Below, piece by piece: positions 1 through 8,991 of a stretch of DNA of 64,000 nucleotides (position 1 is the stretch's first letter; each line of letters opens with the position of its first letter). The notes below the pieces were generated by a model. It worked only from the letters and a program-made list of their open reading frames with translations, was not told the DNA's origin and did no database searches. Made by a program: the position numbers and the translations under genes. The DNA comes from JABWBD01 sp040768665. GTDB taxonomy: Bacteria > Planctomycetota > Planctomycetia > Pirellulales > Thermoguttaceae. The stretch covers positions 1 through 64,000 of the forward strand of contig JAXGMN010000012.1 in assembly GCA_040768665.1 (NCBI GenBank). Reading direction: 5' to 3'.

Positions 1-134
1 GGGGCCGCGCGGCGGTGGCCGATAGCCGCGCGGCTCGCCGCCCCACGCGCGGCCGTTTGGGCACTGCGGTTAAACGATGATTTGGAAAACGTCAACCTTT
101 ACGGAGTTGATCACACTCGTTGGAGAAATGCGTC

Positions 135-1061
135 ATGAATCGCAAAGCAATTCTCTTTTGTATCCTCCTGCTGGCAGCCCAATTCTCCGGCGCTGGGTTG
201 GCGCAGGAGGTGCCACGCGGACGGGACAAGCCCGCGGCGCAGAACCCGGAACTGGAAGCAATTCATGGCGCGTCGGTTGCCTTTGTCGACGCGTTCAACC
301 GGGGCGACGCCAAGGCCGTTGCGGCCCTGTGGACTGAGGGCGGGGAGTACATTGATGAAGCGGGATCCATCTTCAAGGGCCGGGCTGCCATCGAAGAGGA
401 GTATGCCCGGTTCTTTGCTGAGCATCCCGGAGTGAAAATCCGGATTGCCGTCGAGGCATTGCGTCTGTTGGACCCCAATGCGGCCATCGAAGACGGGCGA
501 GCCGTCGTCGAGTCGGACTCTGGGGGCACTACCGGCATGAGCCAGTACACTGCCGTCCACGTCAAATCGAACGGAAAGTGGTTGATGGCCATGGTCCGCG
601 ACACCGGGGCTGCGACGTCGCCCGCGGTTCGCAGCGCCGCGGACCTCGATTGGCTGATCGGCACCTGGGTTGCCGAAGAGTACGGCGTGAAGACCGAGTC
701 GGTGTGTCGCTGGGTAGCCGACGATCACTTTATCGAGCGCAAGCACACGACAACCCAAGTCGACGGAACGAAGACCTCGGGCGTGCAATTGATCGGCTGG
801 AATCCCGAGGGCGGGTATGTCCAGTCGTGGGATTTCAGCCCCGATGGAGGACATGCCGTGGGCGTGTGGGGCGCGACCGACAATGGATGGCAGGCGAGGG
901 TTGAGGGAACAACCGGCGAGGGCATTCCCACCGCTGCCGTCAATCGGCTTGTGCGTCTGGACGACAACGCGTACGTGTGGCAGTCCATCCAGCGCCGCCT
1001 GGGAGATGCGGTGCTGCCGGACACCGGCGAGATCGTTATCAAACGCCAGCCGGCGCAATGA
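135..1061 (+). CDS. secreted SnoaL/DUF4440-like protein (module 1)
   Basis: This 308-residue protein has an N-terminal signal peptide (hydrophobic run at residues 5-20, Ala-rich cleavage region). A SnoaL-like/SgcJ-EcaC (DUF4440) fold follows at about residues 30-150, recognisable from the segments AFVDAFNRGDAKAVAALW and GRAAIEEEYARFF. A second beta-rich half (about 165-300) begins LIGTWVAEE. I chose the ATG at 135 because GGAG lies about 9 bases upstream and the signal peptide starts there; an in-frame TTG at 120 is less likely. Proteins of this fold bind small ligands or act as isomerases, but no catalytic role can be assigned here. A paralogue with the same two-part layout sits at 5817-6761, and both precede a glycine-rich secreted protein and a sulfatase. 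The start lies close to the window edge, so a longer upstream operon cannot be excluded. Confidence 0.85.
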   Translation: MNRKAILFCILLLAAQFSGAGLAQEVPRGRDKPAAQNPELEAIHGASVAFVDAFNRGDAKAVAALWTEGGEYIDEAGSIFKGRAAIEEEYARFFAEHPGVKIRIAVEALRLLDPNAAIEDGRAVVESDSGGTTGMSQYTAVHVKSNGKWLMAMVRDTGAATSPAVRSAADLDWLIGTWVAEEYGVKTESVCRWVADDHFIERKHTTTQVDGTKTSGVQLIGWNPEGGYVQSWDFSPDGGHAVGVWGATDNGWQARVEGTTGEGIPTAAVNRLVRLDDNAYVWQSIQRRLGDAVLPDTGEIVIKRQPAQ

Positions 1062-1120
1062 GCTTCGGATCACATTGCTGCAACGCATCAGACCAAGACA
1101 CCTTGCTCGGAGATTTGACC

Positions 1121-2752
1121 ATGATTCGGCAATTCCTGTTCCGTACGTTTTGCATCACGGTTTTCTTGCTCCCCGTGGCCGATTGTTGGGCGCGGGGTTT
1201 TGGCGGCGGAGGTCGCGGCGGTGGTGGTTTCGGGGGCGGTGGCTTCGGAGGCGGAATGCGTGCCGGAGGGTTCCACGGAGGCGGAGGATTTGGAGGGGGT
1301 GGATTCCACGCTGGCGGAATTGGCGGCGGTGAATTTGGCGGCGGCTCACGGTCGAGTCCTGGTGGATTCGGGGGTGCTGGCGAATTCGGCGGTGCTTCGC
1401 GACCAGGTGCAGGCGGATTCGGCGGCGGCGGCTTCAGCCGCCCCGGTAGCCAACTCGGTGGCGCCGGTGCCGGATTCGGAAGTTCCCGCGACGGAGCAGG
1501 GGCAGATCGGTTTGGCGCAGGCGGCCGCGGCGGGGCCGGATTTGGCGATCGAGGCTTCGGTGCTCAGGGCGCCGCCGGCGACCGCTTCGGAACCCCCAGC
1601 CGCAACCAACTCAATAGCTTTCTTGGCTTGCCGTCCGATCAAGGGCTGCACGGTCTGAGTACGAGCACCCGATCCACGCCGAGTCAACTTCCAGCCCGCG
1701 GCAACTTCGATGTGAATTACGGCACGGCGGAAGGCCCTCGTGGAGGCCAGGCTGCCGGCATCGCGGTCACGGGCCCTGAGGGCAACACGGCGGGCCGTGC
1801 CGTGGGCGTTGGTCGGCAAGGTGGCGCGGCGGCAGTCGGTGGGGTGCAAGGCGCGGGCGGCGCTTCGGCGGCACGGGGCGTTGCTGTCGGTCCGGGCGGC
1901 GGGATCGCCGCGGGCCGTGCCGTTGAGGGGCCGGCTGGCGCGTCCGCACGTGCCGGCGTCGTGGCCGGTCCCGGAGGTCGTGTCGCCGCCGGTCGTGCCG
2001 TGGAAGGCCCCGCTGGGGGCTCGGCGCGAGCTGGAATGGTAGCCGGTCCCCACGGCGAGGCTGCCGGGTTCACACGGGTGACGCCCTCGGGACGCTACAC
2101 CACGGCCGTTGCCGTGCGGACCAACTACAACCACTGGGACGTTTATGGCCGAGGTTGGTACGCCCGATATCCGGGCGCGTGGTTTGCCGCGGGCTGGGCG
2201 GCCGGCGCTGTCTGGAACGCCTGCACTTGGGGCACGGCGGCCGCCTACTGCGGCTATGCCGATCTACCGCCGGTCTATTACGACTACGGCAACAACGTCA
2301 CCTATGACGACGGCAGCGTGTACGTCGCCGGTGCGGACGTCGGCACGTCGGAGCAGTATTACGACCAGGCCGAGAATCTCGCCACCACGGGCGCCGAGGC
2401 CCAGGCATCGCCCGACGGGGATTGGCTTCCGTTGGGTGTGTTTGCTCTGACCAAGCCCGACCAGAGCAAGTCCGACGTAACCCTCCAGCTTGCCGTGAAC
2501 AAGCAAGGCGTGATTCGCGGCAACTACACCGACACCGCGATCAACAAGAACCAAGTGATCCAGGGCTCGGTGGACAAGAAGACGCAACGCGTGGCCTTCA
2601 CGGTAGGCGACAACAAGACGGATGTTGTCGAGACCGGCTTGTACAACCTGACCAAAGACGAGGCGCCCTGCCTGATCCACTTTGGAAAGGACCGCACCGA
2701 GCAATGGCTGCTGGTCCGGGTGCAGAAACCGGACAACGCGACGGGCCAATGA
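1121..2752 (+). CDS. secreted glycine-rich protein (module 1)
   Basis: This 543-residue protein begins with a signal peptide (MIRQFLFRTFCITVFLLP). About 200 residues of Gly/Phe/Arg repeats (GGGGFGGGGFGGG-like) follow, then an Ala/Gly/Val-rich repeat section, an aromatic Trp/Tyr-rich patch, and a compact C-terminal domain (about residues 430-543). I start it at ATG 1121, not the longer open frame, because the signal peptide begins exactly there. The C-terminal domain resembles in length and position the last domain of the glycine-rich TPR protein at 6803-8956. Low-complexity composition suggests an exported structural or surface protein. Large antisense and shifted frames here come from the biased composition. 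No enzymatic function is suggested. Confidence 0.8.
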   Translation: MIRQFLFRTFCITVFLLPVADCWARGFGGGGRGGGGFGGGGFGGGMRAGGFHGGGGFGGGGFHAGGIGGGEFGGGSRSSPGGFGGAGEFGGASRPGAGGFGGGGFSRPGSQLGGAGAGFGSSRDGAGADRFGAGGRGGAGFGDRGFGAQGAAGDRFGTPSRNQLNSFLGLPSDQGLHGLSTSTRSTPSQLPARGNFDVNYGTAEGPRGGQAAGIAVTGPEGNTAGRAVGVGRQGGAAAVGGVQGAGGASAARGVAVGPGGGIAAGRAVEGPAGASARAGVVAGPGGRVAAGRAVEGPAGGSARAGMVAGPHGEAAGFTRVTPSGRYTTAVAVRTNYNHWDVYGRGWYARYPGAWFAAGWAAGAVWNACTWGTAAAYCGYADLPPVYYDYGNNVTYDDGSVYVAGADVGTSEQYYDQAENLATTGAEAQASPDGDWLPLGVFALTKPDQSKSDVTLQLAVNKQGVIRGNYTDTAINKNQVIQGSVDKKTQRVAFTVGDNKTDVVETGLYNLTKDEAPCLIHFGKDRTEQWLLVRVQKPDNATGQ

Positions 2753-2837
2753 GCGCGTAGGGACAGCGGCTGCGATTGCGGTCTGGCCGAAGGCAGTTTT
2801 TCACGTTTGGGAATGTCAACCTTAAAAGGAGCAGACC

Positions 2838-3323
2838 ATGGCAACTCTTTCCGTGCTGAAGTTCGAGTCCGAGAACGGGGCGGAGCAGGGCTTGACGCTC
2901 ATTCAGGACCTGCAGAAACAGGCCCTGATCCAACTGCACGACGCAGCCGTCGTGACTTGGCCGGCGGGCGCGCGAAAACCCAAGACCCGCCAACTGGTCG
3001 ACCTGACATGCGCCGGCGCATGGGACGGCGCTTTCTGGGGCATGTTGTTCGGCCTGATCTTCTTCGTGCCCTTTTTCGGGGCCGCCGTCGGAGGGCTGAT
3101 GGGCGCGCTGGCGGGCCATTTTGCCGACCACGGAATCGACGACCGTTTCATCAAGGAAGTCCGTGAGAAAGTGACGCCGGGGACGTCCGCGCTGTTCCTT
3201 CTCACGAGCGACGCGGTGACCGACCGCGTTGTTGAAGCGGGCAAGAAGCTGCCGAAGTTCGAGATCGTGGCGACAAACCTGCCGAAGGAGCAGGAGCAGA
3301 AGCTGCGAGAGGCGTTTGCGTGA
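2838..3323 (+). CDS. DUF1269-family membrane-associated protein
   Basis: This 161-residue protein matches the DUF1269 layout. It has an N-terminal alpha/beta part (MATLSVLKFESENGAEQGL), a central glycine-zipper hydrophobic stretch (about residues 65-100, GMLFGLIFFVPFFGAAVGGL), and a C-terminal part (GTSALFLLTSDAVTDRV). A strong Shine-Dalgarno AAAGGAG at 2824-2830 fixes the ATG at 2838. Family members occur beside stress, porin and sulfatase genes; their biochemical role is unknown. The glycine zipper suggests membrane insertion or oligomerisation. It lies between the glycine-rich protein and the broken sulfatase on the same strand, so it is probably co-transcribed with module 1. Confidence 0.85.
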   Translation: MATLSVLKFESENGAEQGLTLIQDLQKQALIQLHDAAVVTWPAGARKPKTRQLVDLTCAGAWDGAFWGMLFGLIFFVPFFGAAVGGLMGALAGHFADHGIDDRFIKEVREKVTPGTSALFLLTSDAVTDRVVEAGKKLPKFEIVATNLPKEQEQKLREAFA

Positions 3324-3436
3324 CACGTTTTGCGTAATCTTGGTTGGGAGTTGAGGACAAGAAGCGGCTTCCTCAGGGACCGAGGGGCTGGACTGGCGGC
3401 AAGGAAGCCAGGACCCTATCCTTGAAGGAGACGAAC

Positions 3437-5176
3437 GTGACACGTTTTCGGAGAATCCTATTTGGTGTAACGCGACCAGCGGTCGTTGCCATAGTCCTGA
3501 CTCTGCTTCTGCAGTTAGCCCGGCCCGGCGTAGCCCAGCAGGTCACCGGAGATCTTGGCTCCCCCAGTGCGACGACAACCATCAGCGGCTAACAACTCCC
3601 GCCGCCCGATCCGACATTCGGCGGCGCGATCAAGCACGACGCCCTGCAATCGAAGGCCTGGTGGGCGCCGCGGGTGGTGCCGCCCAAGCAGGCTCCCAAC
3701 ATCCTGCTCATCATCACGGACGACGCAGGGTTCGGCGTGCCCAGCACGTTTGGCGGTGTGATTCCCACGCCGGCCATGGATCGGGTGGCCGAGAACGGTC
3801 TGCGCTACCATAACATTCACTCCACGGCACTCTGCTCGCCGACCCGCGCGGCGCTCATCACCGGGCGCAACCACCATTCGGCCGGCTTCGGTGTGATCTC
3901 CGAACAGTCGACCGGCTTCCCCGGCTACAACAGCATCATTGCGAAGGACAAGGCTACGATCGGCCGGATCCTGTTGAACAATGGCTACGCCACCGCCTGG
4001 TTCGGGAAAGACCACAACACGCCCGCCTTCGAGGCCAGCCAGGTCGGGCCGTTCGACCAGTGGCCCATCGGCATGGGCTTTGAATACTTCTATGGCTTCG
4101 TCGGCGGCGACGCCAACCAGTGGCAGCCGAACCTGTTCCGCAACACGACGCAGATCTACCCCTTCGAGGGCAAACCCGGCTGGAACCTGACCACGGGCAT
4201 GGCCGACGACGCCATTGATTATTTGCATCGAACCAACCAGATCCTTCCCAGCAAGCCGTTCTTCATCATCGAGATGTTCGGCCAGTGGGCCCTCTATCAC
4301 GAGGGCTGGCTCTTGAGCACCAAGGTGAACCGCGCGCCGTGGGAGGCATTTGGCCCGGCGAATCCCGACCCGCTGAACAATCAAGTCCTGGAGCTCTACG
4401 ACCTGACCAAGGACTTCAGCCAGTCGCAGAACCTCGCCGACAAGCATCCGGACAAGGTCGAGGCGATGAAGAAGGTATTCATTGAGGAGGCCGAGAAGTA
4501 TCAGGTCTTCCCGATGGATGCGTCGGTAGCGGCCCGCATCGTGGCGCCCCGGCCGAATATCACCGCCGGCCGAACCGAGTTCGTGTACACTCGGCCGATG
4601 ACGGGGCTGCCGCAGGGCGATTCACCGATGCTGCTGAACAGCTCCTACACGATTACCGCGGACATCGAAGTCCCGCAGGGCGGCGCCGAGGGCATGATCC
4701 TGACCTCCGGCGGCCGGTTCGCCGACTATGGGTTCTACCTGCTCAAGGGCAAGCCGGTCTTCCTATGGAACCTCGTCGACCTGAAACGGATCAAGTGGGA
4801 AGGTCCGGACGCCCTGGCGCCAGGCAAGCACACGGTCGAATTCGACTTCCAGTACGACGGTCTGGGCGTGGGCACGCTCGCTTTCAACAACATGAGCGGC
4901 CTCGCCCGCGGCGGCACCGGCACGCTCGAAGTGGACGGCAAGACGGTGGCCACCAACGAGATGAAGCGGACGCTGCCCATGATCCTGCAATGGGACGAGA
5001 GCTTCGACATCGGCTCCGACACGCTGACCGGCGTGAACGACGCCGACTACAAGCCGCCGTTCACGTTCACCGGCAAGCTCGACAAGTTGACGATCCAGGT
5101 CGACCGGCCGGAACTGTCGCCCGAGGACATCAAGAAACTCCGGGCGGCGCAGCGAAACAACAAGGTCAGCGAGTAG
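3437..5176 (+). pseudogene. arylsulfatase, broken by TAA and an internal deletion
   Basis: A formylglycine-dependent arylsulfatase is readable in one frame from GTG 3437 (AAGGAG six bases upstream, signal peptide ending GVAQQ) to TAG 5174-5176. An in-frame TAA at 3590-3592 interrupts TTISG-stop-QLPPPDPTFGG; relatives usually have Lys there, so AAA to TAA fits. Downstream the frame stays sulfatase-like: APNILLIITDDAGFG (metal Asp residues), the maturation motif CSPTRAALITGR (Cys at codon 133) and a C-terminal domain from about 4500. The text jumps from SKPFFI to IEMFGQWALYHEGW near 4265-4290. The middle third, with the DN metal-ligand motif, is missing; family members are about 780 residues and this is 579 codons. 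Two independent lesions argue for a pseudogene. A re-initiated fragment from about 3674 would lack the active site. Confidence 0.85.
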
Positions 5177-5816
5177 AACGCGCAGGATTTGGCTGGGTCT
5201 ACCACCAAAAACAACAATTCGTTCGACGGCGCCACGCCTCCCAGAGAGATCAGTATCGCTCAAAGGGAAGCCGTGGACTGTACGATGCGCCACGGGCGGG
5301 TCACGCCAAAATGAGTCACGCACTCGTCAAAACGCCGGACTACCCGGCTGGACCGCTTTTGGCACGTTGATGGTTCGGTTCATCCGGCAACGGCATCCTT
5401 CGCGGCGATTCCCTCGTTCGCGATCGCTTCTTCCCGTTAGGTCACTGTTAGAAGCCCGATCCAGACGGCGACGGGCACCCTGGCACTACCCTTGTTTCCG
5501 ACGTTTTTTCGTCAATGGCCGGGAGCTAGTCCCCGTCTTATCGGGGTCCGTTAGGGTTCTAGCACGGTTCTAGCACCTGAAGGGATGGGCTGTATTCATG
5601 GACTTTGCAGCAGGTGACGCCCTATAGTTCTTCGATGAACGGGCGCTTCTCGTCGTGCCGGCCGCGGAATTTCGGCTGTAGGCACCGTCCCCACCAACCA
5701 ACCTCGACCAGAAATCTTCGGCCTGAAGGCGCACATGAAACAACGGATTGCGAAGTTGGGCGACGTCCGTTGTACTGAAGCGTTTTGCGACTATGGTCAT
5801 TTACGGAGCGAAGATC
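5177..5816. other. intergenic region, no gene recognised
   Basis: This 640-base stretch separates the two sulfatase modules. Short open frames exist on both strands but none has a convincing start, ribosome site or recognisable protein. A small tandem repeat (GGTTCTAGCAC twice) lies near 5553-5577. It may hold the promoter of module 2, but I see no clear -35/-10 pair. Confidence 0.6.
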
Positions 5817-6761
5817 ATGAGAATCAATCCATACAAACTCGGCGTAGGCTTTCTTGCTGCGGTCGTCTTCCTTCCGACAGCAGCATCCGTACTGGCCCAA
5901 GAGTCTGCTACGGCAGCGGCCAGCGCCCCGTCGTCCACCGACACTGAGGCGATTCGGCAGGTTTCGCGGAACCTCGTCGACGCCTTCAATCGCAAGGATG
6001 CCGACGCATTGACCGCCCTGTTCCTGCCGGAGGCGGAGTTGATCGACGACGCCGGCAACACCCACCGCGGACGCGAGGCGATCAAGGAGATTTTCACGAG
6101 TTTCGTCGAGACATTCCCCGACGCCAAGATGGACCTGAACATCGAATCGGTACGTCTGGCGGCGGGCGAATTGGGCATCGAGAACGGCACCCGCACCGTC
6201 ACCACCGGCGGCAACGGGCAAACAGCGACGAATCGCTACACGATGGTGGACGTCAAGCGCGACGGCAAGTGGCAGATTGCCGTGGTTCGCGAAGTGGCCG
6301 CGGATCCGGAGCCGACGCCGCACGACCGGTTGGAGCCGCTGGCCTGGCTCGTCGGCGATTGGGTCGACGAAGACGCCGAAGCTGCCATCTCGATTTCCTG
6401 CCAGTGGGACGACAGCGAGAATTTCCTGCTCGCGGATTTCACGGCCAAGGTCGGCGGCGAAACGAAGATGCAAAGCAAGCAGCGGCTCGGATGGGATCCG
6501 CTGGCCGAGAGTGTGCGGTCGTGGGTCTTCGACTCCGACGGCGGCTACGGCGAGGGGCGATGGACCGAAGTCGACGGCAAATGGATCGTCAAGTCGACCG
6601 CGGTGCTTCCCGACGGCACGACCGGATCGGCCACCATCTACTTCGAGCCGATCGATAGCGATCGGTTCCTGATGAAAGGGTTCGATCGGATTTTGGGCGA
6701 CTCCGTGCATCCGGACTTCGAGGCAACGATCGTGCGCCGGCCGCCGGAGCCGGCGAATTGA
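5817..6761 (+). CDS. secreted SnoaL/DUF4440-like protein (module 2)
   Basis: This 314-residue protein is a paralogue of the product of 135-1061. It has a signal peptide (residues 1-28, ending SVLAQ), a SnoaL/SgcJ-like domain (about 40-160, with LVDAFNRKDADALTALF and GREAIKEIF) and a second domain starting at LAWLVGDWVDED. The ATG at 5817 is supported by GGAG at 5805-5808 and by the signal peptide. The frame is open further upstream, but that part has no signal character. It sits 41 bases before the glycine-rich TPR protein, so the two are probably co-transcribed. Catalytic function is unknown; the fold commonly binds small hydrophobic ligands. Confidence 0.85.
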   Translation: MRINPYKLGVGFLAAVVFLPTAASVLAQESATAAASAPSSTDTEAIRQVSRNLVDAFNRKDADALTALFLPEAELIDDAGNTHRGREAIKEIFTSFVETFPDAKMDLNIESVRLAAGELGIENGTRTVTTGGNGQTATNRYTMVDVKRDGKWQIAVVREVAADPEPTPHDRLEPLAWLVGDWVDEDAEAAISISCQWDDSENFLLADFTAKVGGETKMQSKQRLGWDPLAESVRSWVFDSDGGYGEGRWTEVDGKWIVKSTAVLPDGTTGSATIYFEPIDSDRFLMKGFDRILGDSVHPDFEATIVRRPPEPAN

Positions 6762-6802
6762 GACCGTGCCAAATCCCTCAAGCGAAAGACAGGGGATCGA
6801 TC

Positions 6803-8956
6803 ATGAAACGGAGTGTCCACCTCGCCATCGGCTTCGTTGCAGTGGCTGCCTCGCTTTGCGTCTTCACGGCCGAACGGGCCGATGCGAGGGGAGGGCGTGG
6901 CGGCGGAGGGCGATCGCATTCGTCGGGTGGTGCCAAAATGTCGCGGCCATCGATGGGCCGGACGGGCGGTTCCCGGCCGAGTGCATCGCGAGGCAGTGTG
7001 TCGCGGCCGAGCATGTCCCGACCGAGCAGTTCGAGGCCCACTTCCCGGCCCTCATTTGCCAGTGTGTCGAGACCGTCGACAAGCCGACCCTCGACAAACC
7101 GGCCGTCTCTCGGGGGAATTTCGAGACCAAGCGCCGGTTCTCGCCCCAACACGAGCCATTCGACGCGACCTGCCACGCGACCCTCTACGCCGTCCATCGC
7201 GTCGCGCCCATCGCTTCCAGGGGGCGGCTCAAGCAGTCGTCCGGGGTTGGAAAGCGGGGTCAGCAGCCGTCCGTCCCGGCCGAGCCTGGGCGGAATCAGC
7301 TCCGCGGGGCTCACTCGCCCCAGCGGGCGTCCAGGATTGGGCGATATTGCGGGTGGTGGAAGCCGTCCGGGAATCGGCGTTGGCACGCCCGGGCTGGGTA
7401 ATTTGCCCGGTCGCCCGGGCAGCGGCGGAGACCGGCCGGGGATTGGTGGTGGGGATCGGCCACAGACTTTGCCGGGGCGACCCGGCGGGGGCGACCGGCC
7501 GGGCATGGGCGGCGGCGACCGGCCAAGTTTACGTCCGGACCGTCCCGGTGATGGTGATCGGCCCGGCTTCCGTCCAGACCGGCCTAGCGGCGGCGATCGT
7601 CCAGGCGGCGGCGACCGGCCAGGGTTCCGCCCGGACCGTCCTGATAACGGCGACCGACCAGGGTTCCGTCCGGATCGCCCTGGTGGCGGCGATCGGCCGT
7701 GGATCGGAGGTCGGCCGGGCCGCCCCGACCGTCCGATTATCGGAGGCGGCAATACGGTCATTGGCGGCGGCAACACGACCATCGTCAACCGTCCTGGCTG
7801 GGGCGGCGGTTGGGGTTATGGGGGCGGTGGTCGCTGGGGGAACTACTGGAACAACAACTGCATCCACCATCATCACCACAACTGGTACCACGGTTGCTGG
7901 AGCGGGAACTGGGGGAGCAGTTGGTATGTTCCGCTCGTTTACGGCGCCACGGCGTGGGGAGTGAGCGCGGCGCTTCCGTCGTGGGGCTACGATTACGGCT
8001 ACAGCTACTCGAATCCTTACTACGTGGCTTCGGCGACGCCGGCTTACGACTATTCGGAGCCGATCGTCATCAATACTTACAACACGCCTACGGCCGACGC
8101 GTCGGCCGAGGCCTCACCCGAGCAGGCGGCCCCCAAGGAGTCGCCGCAGACGACGGGAGGCTATGCGCTTTTCGATCGAGCCCGCGAAGCCTTCAAGCAA
8201 GGCAAGTACGATCAGGCCCTCTCGCTGGACGAACAGGCGATCCGGAGCGTTCCGGATGATCCGGTGCTCCACGAGTTCGGCGCCTTATGCCTGTTTGCCC
8301 AAGGCAACTATTCACGAGCGACGGCCGTGCTCAACGCCTTGCTCGCCGTGGCCCCGGGCATGGACTGGGCGACAATCAGCAGCCTGTATGCGTCGGTGGA
8401 TACCTACGCCGGTCAGCTCCGCGCGCTGGAGAGCCACGTGAAGCAGAATCCGGACGACGCGTCGGCCCGGTTCGTGCTCGCCTACCACTATCTCGTTGCG
8501 GGGCACACGGACAGCGCGGTCGCCGAACTGAAGGCGGTCGTCGCCCGACAGCCTCAGGATCAAGTGGCGGCGCGAATGCTGGAAGCTCTCGAACCGAAGC
8601 AACCGCCCGCCGAGGCGTCCTCCACCTTGGCCGCTTCGGACCAGGCGGCTCCCGCGGCCTCGTCGACGCCGACGACCGATCTGGTGGGCAAGTGGCGGGC
8701 CGACCGCGATGGCGCCGTGTTTGGCCTGTGGATCAAGGAAGATGGCCAGTTTTCCTGGAAGGCCACGCCCGCGGGCAAGGAAGCGGTCACGATCGACGGC
8801 CAGGTTGCGACCACCAGCGATACGCTCATTCTCGAGAGCGCCGACGAGGGCTCAATGGTCGCGAGGGTGAAGTCGGCTGGCCCGGATCAGTTCCAGTTCC
8901 TGGTTGCCGGCGGTCCGCCGAACGACCCGGGGCTTACGTTCAAGCGAATTCAATAA
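6803..8956 (+). CDS. secreted Gly/Arg/Pro-rich protein with TPR domain (module 2)
   Basis: This 717-residue protein has a signal peptide (about residues 1-28). A Ser/Arg/Pro tract (SRPS-type repeats, about 40-170) follows, then GDRPGFRPDRP-type repeats (about 200-320), a Trp/Tyr/His-rich patch including HHHHHNWYHGCW (about 355-430), a tetratricopeptide region (about 450-600, YALFDRAREAFKQGKYDQAL and following helices), and a C-terminal beta domain (about 625-717, LVGKWRADRDGAVFGLW). AGGGG about ten bases upstream supports ATG 6803. The TPR part suggests protein-protein contacts and the repeats an extracellular matrix or surface role. It is the module-2 counterpart of the glycine-rich protein at 1121-2752 but carries an added TPR block. 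Long antisense frames here are composition artefacts. Confidence 0.8.
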   Translation: MKRSVHLAIGFVAVAASLCVFTAERADARGGRGGGGRSHSSGGAKMSRPSMGRTGGSRPSASRGSVSRPSMSRPSSSRPTSRPSFASVSRPSTSRPSTNRPSLGGISRPSAGSRPNTSHSTRPATRPSTPSIASRPSLPGGGSSSRPGLESGVSSRPSRPSLGGISSAGLTRPSGRPGLGDIAGGGSRPGIGVGTPGLGNLPGRPGSGGDRPGIGGGDRPQTLPGRPGGGDRPGMGGGDRPSLRPDRPGDGDRPGFRPDRPSGGDRPGGGDRPGFRPDRPDNGDRPGFRPDRPGGGDRPWIGGRPGRPDRPIIGGGNTVIGGGNTTIVNRPGWGGGWGYGGGGRWGNYWNNNCIHHHHHNWYHGCWSGNWGSSWYVPLVYGATAWGVSAALPSWGYDYGYSYSNPYYVASATPAYDYSEPIVINTYNTPTADASAEASPEQAAPKESPQTTGGYALFDRAREAFKQGKYDQALSLDEQAIRSVPDDPVLHEFGALCLFAQGNYSRATAVLNALLAVAPGMDWATISSLYASVDTYAGQLRALESHVKQNPDDASARFVLAYHYLVAGHTDSAVAELKAVVARQPQDQVAARMLEALEPKQPPAEASSTLAASDQAAPAASSTPTTDLVGKWRADRDGAVFGLWIKEDGQFSWKATPAGKEAVTIDGQVATTSDTLILESADEGSMVARVKSAGPDQFQFLVAGGPPNDPGLTFKRIQ

Positions 8957-8991
8957 AGGCTCTAAGCTAAAGCTAGGTAGGAGAGAATCGC

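Noticed and set aside
3674..5176. A shorter functional sulfatase starting at 3674
   Set aside because: It would lack the signal peptide and, because of the internal deletion, the DN metal-ligand region needed for catalysis.
6778..7788. 336-codon minus-strand frame opposite the Gly/Arg/Pro-rich gene
   Set aside because: It is antisense to a protein with a clear signal peptide and TPR domain; the open frame comes from GC-rich repeat composition.
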